Assembly (NCBI RefSeq): GCF_049852125.1
Contig: NZ_CP187532.1
Span: 2,542,001 to 2,606,000 of the forward strand
Length of the DNA stretch: 64,000 nt
Direction: 5' to 3'
From: Senimuribacter sp049852125
GTDB taxonomy: Bacteria; Bacillota; Clostridia; Peptostreptococcales; Anaerovoracaceae
In this document: piece by piece, positions 1 through 8,830 of the stretch
How the letters are laid out: each line of letters opens with the position of its first letter
How positions within the stretch are numbered: position 1 is the stretch's first letter
The notes under the pieces: model-generated
The model's input: the letters and a program-made list of their open reading frames with translations, nothing else
Told to the model about the DNA's origin: nothing
The model's database searches: none
Made by a program: the position numbers and the translations under genes

Positions 1-290
1 AGATTTTCTTCTACTTCAGACAGTAATCCGTCGATTTCCTTGATCCTTCCGGACAGCTCTTTCATCTCAGCCATAATAGCTGTAGTATCCTCTCCTGCCT
101 TCTTCAGTTTTGGTATTTCGCGGGAAACCGTGTTCTGCTTATTCTTCATGGCTTCTACTTCGGCGAGCAGTTCTCTCCGTTTTTCGTCCAGTTCTTTAAC
201 CTTGACTATACCGAAATCGCCTTTTCCTCTAAATTCTACTCTGGCCTTAACTCCTTCAAAGTCCTCTCTGATTCTCTTAATATCTAACAT
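1..290 (-). CDS. serS: Seryl-tRNA synthetase, N-terminal part (cut by window edge)
   Basis: Charges tRNA-Ser with serine in the cytoplasm. Only the first ~96 codons are in the window; the rest lies to the left. The protein opens MLDIKRIREDFEGVK and has the Lys/Glu-rich RGKGDFG...LDEKRRELLAEVEAMKNKQN stretch typical of the N-terminal coiled-coil arm of SerRS, which grips the long variable arm of tRNA-Ser. The start ATG (288-290) follows a GGAGGCGAA ribosome binding site. It lies 17 bp after the glutamine synthetase gene on the same strand, so the two are probably co-transcribed. The catalytic domain is not seen. Confidence 0.9.
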   Translation of the reverse strand, partial: MLDIKRIREDFEGVKARVEFRGKGDFGIVKVKELDEKRRELLAEVEAMKNKQNTVSREIPKLKKAGEDTTAIMAEMKELSGRIKEIDGLLSEVEEN

Positions 291-307
291 TTCATTTCGC
301 CTCCATG

Positions 308-2227
308 TTATAATAAATTTTTCTTATATCGGATGTACAAATTGCTTAACTGGTTTACCTTTCTTTGAATCTCCAGCTGCAGATCGGATGCCAGCCCGTA
401 CTGACCCTCATCCAGAGCTGCCTTGGCTCTGGTCAGCAAGCATTTATCTGTAATAGTATCCTTTGCTATCTCATGCCGGATCTTATCAATCTCTAACCAG
501 TTCTTGATATCATAATCAGAAAAATCATCCTGACTGTGCGCCCTCTTGCAGCTTCTGATAAATTCCATTGTCTGCGGAATAATTCTGTCGTGCAGTTCAG
601 TCTTCCACTGAGACAGCGTCTGTTCATGATAAGATTCTAATACAATATCCGGCATGACGCCGCCCTCCTTAAAGATCCGAAGCTTTTCCGGATATTTACC
701 AAAGGCAGTGAGATTTTCCCAAACTGTTGCCGGCGCTTTGCCAAATAGATGGGTGCGTTCATCCTCCGTAAAATCTTCAAAAACGTCGTTCTCACTTCGA
801 TATTCTCTTTCTGTTTCCAGATAGAAATCCTTTTCACCGTGTCGCTTTGACAGAGATTTCTCCAACTCCCCTGGCGTTTTCTCCGCGGCCAGAACTGCTT
901 TGATCCCGTCCAGAATAGCCAGATAAGAGGTTGCTATGACTAAATAGGTGTTGCTCTTCGGGTTCGGCGCTCGTAGCTCAAATCTGGTAGACATTGGATT
1001 TTTCGGATCTCTGATTAGTCCCGCCAAAACAGTTCTGTTTCTGGAAGGTTCTGTAACGGACTTACCCAGAGAGGTTACAATACAAACCGGCGCTTCGTAT
1101 CCTGGTTTCAGACGATTGAAGGAATCATTGGAGGAGCTGACAAAAGGATTAATCACCTCATAATTCTTCAAGATTCCCATCAACGCTCCGTAGCCCAGCG
1201 GATTCATAAAGTCCTCTGTAAAATCAGCAGGCGCAAAAAGGCTGACAACCTTCCCGCTTTTCAATTTTGCCGCCAGACCCAGATGGGTATGCTCACCGCT
1301 GCCCGCCACGCCTTCAAAAGGCTTCGCCATGAACGTTACGTCTAAACCATATTTCGTAAAGATATCTCTGACTACATATTTTACCTGATTCTCATTATCT
1401 GCTGCCTGCATAGCGTCGGCGTATTTCCAGTCAATCTCCAGCTGTTCCATAACATGGTCATAATGTCCTGTATTTCCCATCCTGGCTTTGACGCCGCCAA
1501 CTTCCTTATGACCCATCTCCACTTCGAATCCATATTTATCCAGAATAACCAATGTTTCTTCCAGCGCTGTACGCACCTCACCATAGGTACGCTTCCAGTA
1601 TTGCTCCTTCAAGACCTGCGCTGTAAACAATTGTTCACGATCTCCTTTGTCATCCGGCGTTTTTACCCAGAATTCTAATTCCGTAGCGCTGGTTATAATC
1701 AGGTCTTCGATATCCTCAGCCGTATCTATCCCGTTAATGTGACGGAATACATACGGATGCTCTCTCAGCTGGGCAATCAACTCTTTTTTGAAGTGGCGCA
1801 AAGCGTCTCTCAGAATAACCCTAGAGCCCACCTCAAAGCTGTCATTGTGCACCAGAAAGGATGGAATTCTAAGAGTTCCTACTGGTAAACCGGTCTTGTA
1901 TCCCAGATTGCGAAAATTATAGTCCACATACCAGTGAACGCTTAAATCCGGAATAATATCTACTTTGGCATTGTTCAGCTCTGCTATCTTAGGCAGGGCA
2001 ACGCTGGATCCGTCAGTTTGTACGCCGCAAGACAGTACCTTGTCAATGTCCTCCAGAAATGCTTTTACGGGAATCTTTTCATCAGTATCATGACCGCCGA
2101 TATCAATACCCACCAGAGAAACAAACTGCACCTCCGGGTGTTCCTCCAATATTGCTGTAATTTCGCTAGCAGAGTGTTTATCTGCCGGTATTCTGAACAA
2201 CATCTTATCTAAATCATAGTCCAGCAT
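308..2227 (-). CDS. glnA: Glutamine synthetase, long form with C-terminal extension
   Basis: Makes glutamine from glutamate, ammonia and ATP; the main ammonium-assimilating enzyme. Visible motifs are TDGSSV (about residues 71-76), the Glu-bearing ATELEFW (about 181-187), the ATP-binding KPFEGVAGSGEHTH (about 302-315, family pattern KP-x-GSG-x-H-x-H) and an RFELRAPNP segment further on. At 639 aa it is about 170 residues longer than ordinary GSI (about 440-470 aa). The extra part is a helical, charged C-terminal tail ending RYKKNLL, which may affect oligomer assembly (inference). A perfect 12-bp inverted repeat lies upstream (2268-2303). serS follows directly. The functional call is strong; the exact subclass is less sure. 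Confidence 0.88.
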   Translation of the reverse strand: MLDYDLDKMLFRIPADKHSASEITAILEEHPEVQFVSLVGIDIGGHDTDEKIPVKAFLEDIDKVLSCGVQTDGSSVALPKIAELNNAKVDIIPDLSVHWYVDYNFRNLGYKTGLPVGTLRIPSFLVHNDSFEVGSRVILRDALRHFKKELIAQLREHPYVFRHINGIDTAEDIEDLIITSATELEFWVKTPDDKGDREQLFTAQVLKEQYWKRTYGEVRTALEETLVILDKYGFEVEMGHKEVGGVKARMGNTGHYDHVMEQLEIDWKYADAMQAADNENQVKYVVRDIFTKYGLDVTFMAKPFEGVAGSGEHTHLGLAAKLKSGKVVSLFAPADFTEDFMNPLGYGALMGILKNYEVINPFVSSSNDSFNRLKPGYEAPVCIVTSLGKSVTEPSRNRTVLAGLIRDPKNPMSTRFELRAPNPKSNTYLVIATSYLAILDGIKAVLAAEKTPGELEKSLSKRHGEKDFYLETEREYRSENDVFEDFTEDERTHLFGKAPATVWENLTAFGKYPEKLRIFKEGGVMPDIVLESYHEQTLSQWKTELHDRIIPQTMEFIRSCKRAHSQDDFSDYDIKNWLEIDKIRHEIAKDTITDKCLLTRAKAALDEGQYGLASDLQLEIQRKVNQLSNLYIRYKKNLL

Positions 2228-2267
2228 ATAGCCCTCCTTTGTTTTCTCATTTTATGATTTAACGGTT

Positions 2268-2303
2268 TTTGGGACATTGCGGTATTCCTGCCAATGTCCC
2301 AAA
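2268..2303. promoter_or_regulatory. Perfect 12-bp inverted repeat upstream of glutamine synthetase
   Basis: Arms TTTGGGACATTG (2268-2279) and CAATGTCCCAAA (2292-2303) pair perfectly around a 12-nt loop. It sits between the UPF0182 gene (ends 2339) and glnA (starts 2227), both on the minus strand. Neither direction is followed by a U-run, so a simple intrinsic terminator is a poor fit. It could be an operator, an mRNA processing or stabilising hairpin, or an attenuator. Its role is not established. Confidence 0.6.
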
Positions 2304-2338
2304 TCCCTCTCTGTCTATTTATTTCACACAAACAGCGC

Positions 2339-5197
2339 TTAACTCAATTTCTTAAGAGCATTTTCCAGTTCCTTCATATATTCTCCGTACTTGCTCCAAT
2401 CGCCGTTCTTCAATGCGCCCTGCGCATCCTCATATGCTTTCACTGCCTTCTTGATCAGATCCGCCTTGGTCTCCGTGTTATTATTGCTGCCACTACCCTG
2501 CGGTTGATTTTCTTCCTCGCTGGTACCGTCGCCAAACAAAACGTTCAGCGCTTCGCCTAAGGTCGGTTCATACGCGATCTTATCATCAAAGGCTACGATA
2601 ACTCGCTTCACTTCTGGGATCGCAGAATTTTCCGCTTCCAGATAGACCGGCTCGACATAGAGCAAAGAAGTCTCAATCGGAATTACAAACAGATTACCTC
2701 TCTTATATGACGATCCCTTGGAGCTCCACAGCGTAAAGTCACTGGAAATCTCCGGATTCTGGTTAATCTGCGCTTCGATCTGCATAGGCCCGTAAATCGT
2801 CTTACTCTTAGGGAAACGATACAGAATTAACTGTCCATAATTCTTTCCGTCGTTCCTCGCCACCATCAGCGCCGTCATATTCTGCTTGGACTTCGGTGTA
2901 TATGGAATGGAATTGATAAACTCCGCATCCTTTTCACCCGGCAGCTTTACAACAAAGTAATTCGGTTCCATTACCTGCTGATCCTTGCCATAAATTTCAT
3001 TTGCAATGTCCCAAACGTCTTCGTTCTGATAGAATACCTTCACGTCTTCCATATGATAGCGGGTATAAACGCTGGCCTGAATCTGGAACAATGTGTTCGG
3101 ATATCTGATATGGGATTGCAGTCCTTCCGGCATCTGATCCATAGACTTAAACAATTTCGGATAAATCTTCTGATAAGTCATAGCGATCGGATCGTTTTCA
3201 TCTACTACGTAGAAGCTGGTATCGCCGTTATACGCATCCACAACTACCTTCACAGAGTTTCTGATATAGTTAATGCCCAGCTTTGCGTCATATGGTTCTG
3301 AATACGGATAATAAGAGCTGGTTGTATAAGCGTCCATCATCCAATAGATCCTTCCGTCTACAACTACCGTATACGGATCGTTTTCATAACTGAGAGACGG
3401 CATGATCTTGCGTACTCTGTCAACCACATTTCTGTTGATGATAATCTTAGAATCACTCTTAATATTAGAGGATACCAAAATCTTCATACTCTGTTCTCTG
3501 ATGGCAAACAAAACTCGATTGAAAAAGTTCAGCTTAATGCCGGCGTTGCCCTCATACTGCGTATACTTATTTGAGCTTCCCTCCGGATAGTCAAATTCGT
3601 CCTCGCTGGTATTAACGAGAATATAATCGTTAGAAAGTTCACCGAAATAGATCTCAGGCCGGTCTACGTTGATTTCATCCACTGTTGATTCCGGCGGAAT
3701 ATTTTTGATCAACACGTCAGGCTGTCCGCTGGTTGTTACAGCGTCTACACGAGAAAGAGTAATACCGTACCCGTGGGTATACTTCAGATGTCTGTTAAGC
3801 CAGGTCTGGTTAATCTCCTTTTCATCGATCTCTCTGGTTGCCAGGTAGGTCTGGGTTAATTCACCATTGACCATGTACCGGTCTACGTCTACATCGTTAA
3901 ATCTGTAGTATTGACGAATACTCTGGGTTTGATTGTAGAAAGTGTTTACCGGCTGATAGTCGTTAATTCGAATGTTGCTGATGGTCTCCGGATTATTGAT
4001 AATATCTTTACTGGTCAGCTTATTATCCGCAGCAAAGGATTTCTCCTCTACATCATTTAATTGATATGCATACTGCGTGTACTCGATATTTCTTTCCAGA
4101 TACTGCCCTTCTTTGTTAATTTCATCCGGAGATACGATATAGCTCTGGATCAGATAGCCGGCTCCGATACCGATAGCTCCGATTATAATCATGATAACCG
4201 GAATGGTCAGAATCTTTTTAATCTGTTTCTTTCTGATATGATGCGTTACCGTCACCGCGCCGATCAGAGCCAGCACAGCCAGAACTCTGTAAACCCACAA
4301 GGTGACATTAACATCGGTAAAACCTGCACCGTAAACGGCCCCTGTATGGGTATGCAGCAGATCAAACTGCTTCAGGAAGAAGTTGATAGCAATCATAACA
4401 AAGAATACGATGCCAAGAAAGGACAACTGTCCACTGGCAATATGCATCAATTGTTTAAAATTATTGTCATCCAGCTGCCGCTTCTGCGGTTTCGGCTGCG
4501 GGCCTTTTCTTCCAAAGGCTTCAAAGATCTTATCGAACGGCGAGTTTCCACCCATTCCTTCAAAAGGATTTCCGCCGCCGGTGTATCGATCCTCGCCGTC
4601 GTCATAAGCCGGACCAGCAGGCTCGTCATCCTGCTCAAAGATGTCAGGGCTATGCATGGTCAACAAAATCGCATAATAAATCACCGTAACAACAATAAAC
4701 AGCAATACAATACCAATCAACATCTCATTTAATTGCTTCAGGAAATCCAATTTGAAAATGTAGAATGAGATGTCAAAATGGAAAATCGGATCCTTAATAT
4801 CAAAATCCGTTGCATTAGCAAACTGTAAAATCTCGAACCAAAGGTTGGTCACCGCATAAAAAGCTGTCACCAATCCAAACAACAGAGAAATAATGACCGT
4901 ATAGCGGTTCAATTTTTTCATATCTGTCGCCTCATGAGACGCGATCTTCGCAAAATAGCCTTTTTTTAGTAATTTAAGGTACAAATACACGCCCACCGTT
5001 AAAACGACGAAAATCGGTATCCCCACTTTCAATTCCGTAAACAGTTGGGTAAAGAATACGCTCACATATCCCATTTCCTTGAACCATAGCCAATCGGTGA
5101 TGAAATTGATCAGCAGTAAAAATAATCCCAAAATGATCACAACGAACATCACGATTACACTAAGGCGTCTCTGCCCTTTCGCATTGCTTTTACTCAA
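2339..5197 (-). CDS. UPF0182 family large membrane protein
   Basis: A 952-aa protein with about seven transmembrane helices in the first ~350 residues (for example about 13-33, 51-72, 98-120 and a last one near 330-352), then a long soluble part and an acidic, Asn/Ser-rich tail. The layout, the YYRFNDVDVDRYMVNGE stretch and the YTHGYGITLSRVDAV stretch match the UPF0182 family, which is widespread in Gram-positives and has no firmly assigned biochemical role. The start ATG at 5195-5197 follows AGGAGGAAAAACTTG. It lies 12 bp after the zinc-ribbon gene, so they probably form one unit. No function is proposed. Confidence 0.85.
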   Translation of the reverse strand: MSKSNAKGQRRLSVIVMFVVIILGLFLLLINFITDWLWFKEMGYVSVFFTQLFTELKVGIPIFVVLTVGVYLYLKLLKKGYFAKIASHEATDMKKLNRYTVIISLLFGLVTAFYAVTNLWFEILQFANATDFDIKDPIFHFDISFYIFKLDFLKQLNEMLIGIVLLFIVVTVIYYAILLTMHSPDIFEQDDEPAGPAYDDGEDRYTGGGNPFEGMGGNSPFDKIFEAFGRKGPQPKPQKRQLDDNNFKQLMHIASGQLSFLGIVFFVMIAINFFLKQFDLLHTHTGAVYGAGFTDVNVTLWVYRVLAVLALIGAVTVTHHIRKKQIKKILTIPVIMIIIGAIGIGAGYLIQSYIVSPDEINKEGQYLERNIEYTQYAYQLNDVEEKSFAADNKLTSKDIINNPETISNIRINDYQPVNTFYNQTQSIRQYYRFNDVDVDRYMVNGELTQTYLATREIDEKEINQTWLNRHLKYTHGYGITLSRVDAVTTSGQPDVLIKNIPPESTVDEINVDRPEIYFGELSNDYILVNTSEDEFDYPEGSSNKYTQYEGNAGIKLNFFNRVLFAIREQSMKILVSSNIKSDSKIIINRNVVDRVRKIMPSLSYENDPYTVVVDGRIYWMMDAYTTSSYYPYSEPYDAKLGINYIRNSVKVVVDAYNGDTSFYVVDENDPIAMTYQKIYPKLFKSMDQMPEGLQSHIRYPNTLFQIQASVYTRYHMEDVKVFYQNEDVWDIANEIYGKDQQVMEPNYFVVKLPGEKDAEFINSIPYTPKSKQNMTALMVARNDGKNYGQLILYRFPKSKTIYGPMQIEAQINQNPEISSDFTLWSSKGSSYKRGNLFVIPIETSLLYVEPVYLEAENSAIPEVKRVIVAFDDKIAYEPTLGEALNVLFGDGTSEEENQPQGSGSNNNTETKADLIKKAVKAYEDAQGALKNGDWSKYGEYMKELENALKKLS

Positions 5198-5209
5198 GTT
5201 TTTCTCCTC

Positions 5210-6889
5210 CTAAACTTTTTTGACGATCACAATCTTCATGACCTTCTCGTCCGGTTCTAAATATACGATGTGTTCTTCCTGCCGCTCTGTTTTTTTGCTG
5301 TCCACAATGGTTACAGAAGTCCTCACATAAAAGCCGACGTTTCCAACTCGAATCTCTCCAATGGCCAGTCGGTTTATACCATACTGTAAATCCTTATCAG
5401 CTTTCAACTGCTCTACTTCCTCATAGAACGGCGTTGTTTCATCAATAAGCTTCAGAACCTGCTTATTTTTTCCATTTATCTTATCTATCCATAAAGAATA
5501 GTACTGGATCAGTGTTCCTACCAGCTCCTGCCCATAGGTAACTGTCTTGCCCTCGTCTGTATACCAAGGCCGATCGTCAAAGGTATAAGCATTTCCAAAA
5601 TCGCCGAACCCGTAGTCCTCCCCGTCCTGAAAGATCAAATCCTGATCTTCCTCTACAGCAGCGATATTTGTTCCCTTTTCCTTCTGTTCTTCAATCAACG
5701 CAGCAAGCTTTCCATTTTTCGTCATACTCTGCGGCTCGGGTTCCGGCTCTTTATCCTTCTTATCGCTAAAAAGCTCCATAACCGCGCCATACGCCTGATT
5801 GATCTTTTTGGCTGCCGCAGAATCCGGTGCAAAATACTGAATGCCGATCATGACCAATTCAGCAGCGACCAAAATGCACAAAATTACAGCTATTATTTTG
5901 AGCGCTTTTCCTTTTTTATGGCTCTCATCAGAATCATCATCATCGCCAAACACGTCATCAAAGGTAAGCTTATGTTCTTCCGGATCTTCTTCACGATCGT
6001 CTCTGGGGGGACAATTATCTCTTTTCTCCGGTTCCTTCACATCTTCTGCCTTCGCATCTGATACAGAAACTTCTTCCACTGCGGCGGTTTCCTCTCCGTC
6101 AAGCTTCACAAGATTTGTTATTTCCTCTTTTTCCCTCGCAGGCATTTCTGCAATGACACCTTTTGGCGTGCTCGCCCATGTTACCGCCACAAGCTCCAAG
6201 GCCACTTTTTCTTCTTTACAGGGGGGACGGTCCGGCTCTACACCGGCCTCCTGCGCAGCAGCTTCCTCTGGCTGTTCCTTTGTTTCCAGCAGATCAGCCA
6301 TAACCTCTTCCGGACTGCGCCCATCCTTCATTATGTCGGAAGATATATCCTCCTCTACTTCCTCACCATTCTGAAGCTTCTCATATTCACGATCCAGCAT
6401 AGCCTGAAGCGCTTCATTTTTCTTATTATACGTATAGAACTCCGTCCTATTCTCTCTGGCCAAAATTCTGGTTGGCTCATCGTTATCCACTTGATTCTCC
6501 TGAGACAACGCGCCCATATCAGAAAAAATTTCTTCTTCTAAAGCTGTCTCGCTGCCGTTATCCTCTGTCTCGGAATTTGATTCTTCCTCTGGTGTGCGCA
6601 CATTAACATAACGATCCTGCTTCTTTTCTTCTAATACTGACGACCAATTGAAATCTACAGCCTCCGTCTTCTTCTGTGCAGTCGGATAGCCATCTAGATC
6701 CCAATTGAAGTCTTCTATATGAAATTTTCTCTTTGGACGTTCTTCCGCCTGCGGCATAGCTGCCTTAGGTAGGTCTGCCGTTTCCTCTTTTCTAAAAGCC
6801 GGTATAAATTCGTCAGTGACTTTTGAGCCACAGCCACTGCAGAATTTATCTCCTTCTCCCAATAATTTACCGCAATTTTTACAATACAT
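5210..6889 (-). CDS. Zinc-ribbon single-pass membrane protein, acidic linker
   Basis: The N-terminus carries a double CxxC zinc ribbon (MYCKNCGKLL...FCSGCGSK, cysteines at 3, 6, 17, 20). About 300 very acidic, low-complexity residues follow, then one transmembrane helix near 330-352 (ALKIIAVILCILVAAELVMI) and an extracellular domain of about 200 residues. Zinc ribbon plus TM plus outside domain is a common Firmicutes layout (as in TcaA-like or YvbJ-like proteins), but the outer domain is not recognised here. It is probably co-transcribed with the anchored protein upstream and UPF0182 downstream. A sensory or envelope role is an inference only. Confidence 0.75.
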   Translation of the reverse strand: MYCKNCGKLLGEGDKFCSGCGSKVTDEFIPAFRKEETADLPKAAMPQAEERPKRKFHIEDFNWDLDGYPTAQKKTEAVDFNWSSVLEEKKQDRYVNVRTPEEESNSETEDNGSETALEEEIFSDMGALSQENQVDNDEPTRILARENRTEFYTYNKKNEALQAMLDREYEKLQNGEEVEEDISSDIMKDGRSPEEVMADLLETKEQPEEAAAQEAGVEPDRPPCKEEKVALELVAVTWASTPKGVIAEMPAREKEEITNLVKLDGEETAAVEEVSVSDAKAEDVKEPEKRDNCPPRDDREEDPEEHKLTFDDVFGDDDDSDESHKKGKALKIIAVILCILVAAELVMIGIQYFAPDSAAAKKINQAYGAVMELFSDKKDKEPEPEPQSMTKNGKLAALIEEQKEKGTNIAAVEEDQDLIFQDGEDYGFGDFGNAYTFDDRPWYTDEGKTVTYGQELVGTLIQYYSLWIDKINGKNKQVLKLIDETTPFYEEVEQLKADKDLQYGINRLAIGEIRVGNVGFYVRTSVTIVDSKKTERQEEHIVYLEPDEKVMKIVIVKKV

Positions 6890-6908
6890 AACTGCCTCCT
6901 GCCTGAAT

Positions 6909-7424
6909 CTATTCCCTGATCTGACCGCTTAATTCTTCAAAAGTATAGGATTTTCCGGTCTTAGACACTGCGCAATCCCTGCTAAAATATTTTCTCACAG
7001 CCGCAACCTGCTGTTGTTCAGCCTCTTTCTCTAAGTTCTCCCGGCATTCCGCCTTTGTCTGATCAGTCGAAGTATCTCCGGCCGAAGCCTTCGTTTGATC
7101 CGCCGCCTCAGACAGAGACGCTTTGATAAGTATATCCTGCTGTTTCTGTTCTGTATTTTCACCATCTCGAAGTCTTGTTTCGTCGCAGGCTCTGTTATCT
7201 ATATACACTACGCTGTTTTGCTTGTCGTTAATATTATTGACAGCCGTGTTTATCTGCGTCACCGTTTCGTTTATCTGCGAAAGAAGCTCTCGTTTTTTTC
7301 GATTGGCACGAACAGCTCGTCCGATAAGAAAAACACCCAGCGCGATCGCAATAACAGCGAACACAAATTCAATTTGATCCTGATGATTCATCATAAATCC
7401 GCCCAGTTTACCGAACATATTCAT
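6909..7424 (-). CDS. Small membrane-anchored coiled-coil protein, unknown function
   Basis: A 171-aa protein with one N-terminal membrane helix (about 16-37, FVFAVIAIALGVFLIG), then a basic stop-transfer segment and a heptad-like region (LLSQINETVTQINTAVNNIN), followed by a polar, Glu/Gln/Ala-rich tail. The start ATG at 7422-7424 follows AGGAGGAAACACGG. It is first in the three-gene unit with the zinc-ribbon and UPF0182 genes (19-bp gap). No known domain was recognised. Confidence 0.65.
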   Translation of the reverse strand: MNMFGKLGGFMMNHQDQIEFVFAVIAIALGVFLIGRAVRANRKKRELLSQINETVTQINTAVNNINDKQNSVVYIDNRACDETRLRDGENTEQKQQDILIKASLSEAADQTKASAGDTSTDQTKAECRENLEKEAEQQQVAAVRKYFSRDCAVSKTGKSYTFEELSGQIRE

Positions 7425-7504
7425 CCGTGTTTCCTCCTAACTGCATTTCATTACATTATACAATAAATCTAGCCTCTTGGCAAATCCAAATGGCTGATTT
7501 TTGT

Positions 7505-7538
7505 GATTTTCCAAAAGAAAAAGAGCCGATTCCGGCTC
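7505..7538 (-). terminator. Intrinsic terminator after the 40-aa peptide gene
   Basis: On the minus strand the arms GAGCCG and CGGCTC (7523-7538) close a 4-nt loop and are followed by TTTTTCTTTT. It lies about 45 nt downstream of the 7583-7705 gene and reads in its direction. Confidence 0.75.
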
Positions 7539-7582
7539 CCGTTGTCAGCTCTTTCCCTTTCCGTGTTAAAACAAATACTAAT

Positions 7583-7705
7583 TTAGTACTGATTCTTTTC
7601 GGATTTGTCCCAGTTCTTAGCGTGGTCACAGTCCTTCTGATTGTTCTTCTGGCTGTTGTTCTGCTTATTCTTGTTCTGGTTTTTCTGATTGTTTTTCTTA
7701 TCCAT
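7583..7705 (-). CDS. Asn/Lys/Gln-rich 40-aa peptide
   Basis: A 40-codon gene starting at ATG 7703-7705 behind a good GAGGAGGGATGAAAA ribosome binding site and ending TAA at 7583-7585, with an intrinsic terminator right after it. About half the residues are Asn, Lys or Gln (opening MDKKNNQKNQNKNKQNN), with one Cys and a CDHAKNWDKSE tail. Own RBS and own terminator argue for real expression. Similar tiny polar peptides occur in clostridia, but no function can be assigned here. Confidence 0.6.
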   Translation of the reverse strand: MDKKNNQKNQNKNKQNNSQKNNQKDCDHAKNWDKSEKNQY

Positions 7706-7864
7706 TTTTCATCCCTCCTCGCAAATATAGTGTGTGCACTGCTACCAGAAATATAATTGGTAAATCCTGCGCGAAAAATATTTCATCCATTTACTTTTTC
7801 GCTTTTATGAACTACAATGGATAAGAACTTTTGATCAATTGATTTTTTTAGAAAGGATAGCGTC

Positions 7865-8812
7865 ATGCTGGACAATCTGCTTTTTTGCCTTAACGCGACA
7901 ATCCCGGTTTTTCTTCTGATGATTCTGGGAATGGCTTTTATGAAATTACATATTTTCGACGAGGTCTTTGTCAGAAAACTAAATGCTTTTGTATTTAAAG
8001 TCGCCCTGCCAGTCCTGGTATTCTATGATCTTTGCCAAGAGGATTTTTATACCGTCTGGGATATGAAATACGTGGTTTTTTGTTTTCTTGCCACTCTGTT
8101 TTCTATTGGTCTGGCAATTATCGTTTCCTTCCTGCTCCGAGACAAATCGCAGCAAGGTGAATTTATACAGGTAGCATACCGCAGCAGCGCCGCCATCATG
8201 GGTATCGCTCTGGTGCAAAACCTTTACGGCAGCGCTGGCATGACGCCTCTGATGATCATCGGCTCTGTGCCGCTTTACAATATCTTTGCGGTTATCGTCC
8301 TGGCTCTCTTTAAACCTGAAAGAGAACCGCTGAATCGAAAGCAATTGATTTCCACAGCAAAAAGCGTCATCATGAATCCTATTCTAATCGGTGTGCTTGC
8401 GGGTCTGCTCTGGGCTCTGTTGCAGTTCCCCCTGCCATCCATCGCTGACAGAACCTTAGAAAGCATTGCTCGTGTCGCTACACCTTTAGGTCTTATGGCG
8501 CTGGGCGCTACCTTTGACATCAAAAAAGCGCTGGCTGGTATCAAAACTGCTGGCTTAGGCGCTTTTATAAAGCTGATCGGTCTTGGATGCATCTTTCTTC
8601 CGATCGCTGTGGCCCTGGGTTTTACTGGAGAAAAGCTAACGGCTGCTCTTGTCATGTGCGGTTCTCCAACTACAGTCAGCTGCTACATTATGGCAAAAAA
8701 TATGGGACACGATGGCACGCTGACCAGCAGCACGGTCATGTTGACCACCTTTTTCAGCGCTTTTACCCTGACTGGTTGGTTATTCCTGCTGCGAAGTATG
8801 GGACTGCTATAA
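7865..8812 (+). CDS. AEC-family (auxin efflux carrier type) transporter
   Basis: A 315-aa protein with about ten hydrophobic helices in two five-helix bundles, the layout of the AEC family in the BART superfamily. Recognisable parts are the N-terminal ATIPVFLLMILGMAF, the middle RSSAAIMGIALVQNLYG and the C-terminal GSPTTVSCYIMAKNMG, which carries the family's Pro-containing crossover helix. Bacterial members move organic anions such as malate; the substrate here is unknown. A GAAAGGATAGCGTC ribosome binding site precedes the ATG. It converges on the aminotransferase gene with only 18 bp between them. Confidence 0.85.
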   Translation: MLDNLLFCLNATIPVFLLMILGMAFMKLHIFDEVFVRKLNAFVFKVALPVLVFYDLCQEDFYTVWDMKYVVFCFLATLFSIGLAIIVSFLLRDKSQQGEFIQVAYRSSAAIMGIALVQNLYGSAGMTPLMIIGSVPLYNIFAVIVLALFKPEREPLNRKQLISTAKSVIMNPILIGVLAGLLWALLQFPLPSIADRTLESIARVATPLGLMALGATFDIKKALAGIKTAGLGAFIKLIGLGCIFLPIAVALGFTGEKLTAALVMCGSPTTVSCYIMAKNMGHDGTLTSSTVMLTTFFSAFTLTGWLFLLRSMGLL

Positions 8813-8830
8813 ATAAACAGTAATGTCTTT

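Noticed and set aside
4061..4732. 223-aa plus-strand frame
   Set aside because: Lies antisense within the clear UPF0182 gene and has no family features.
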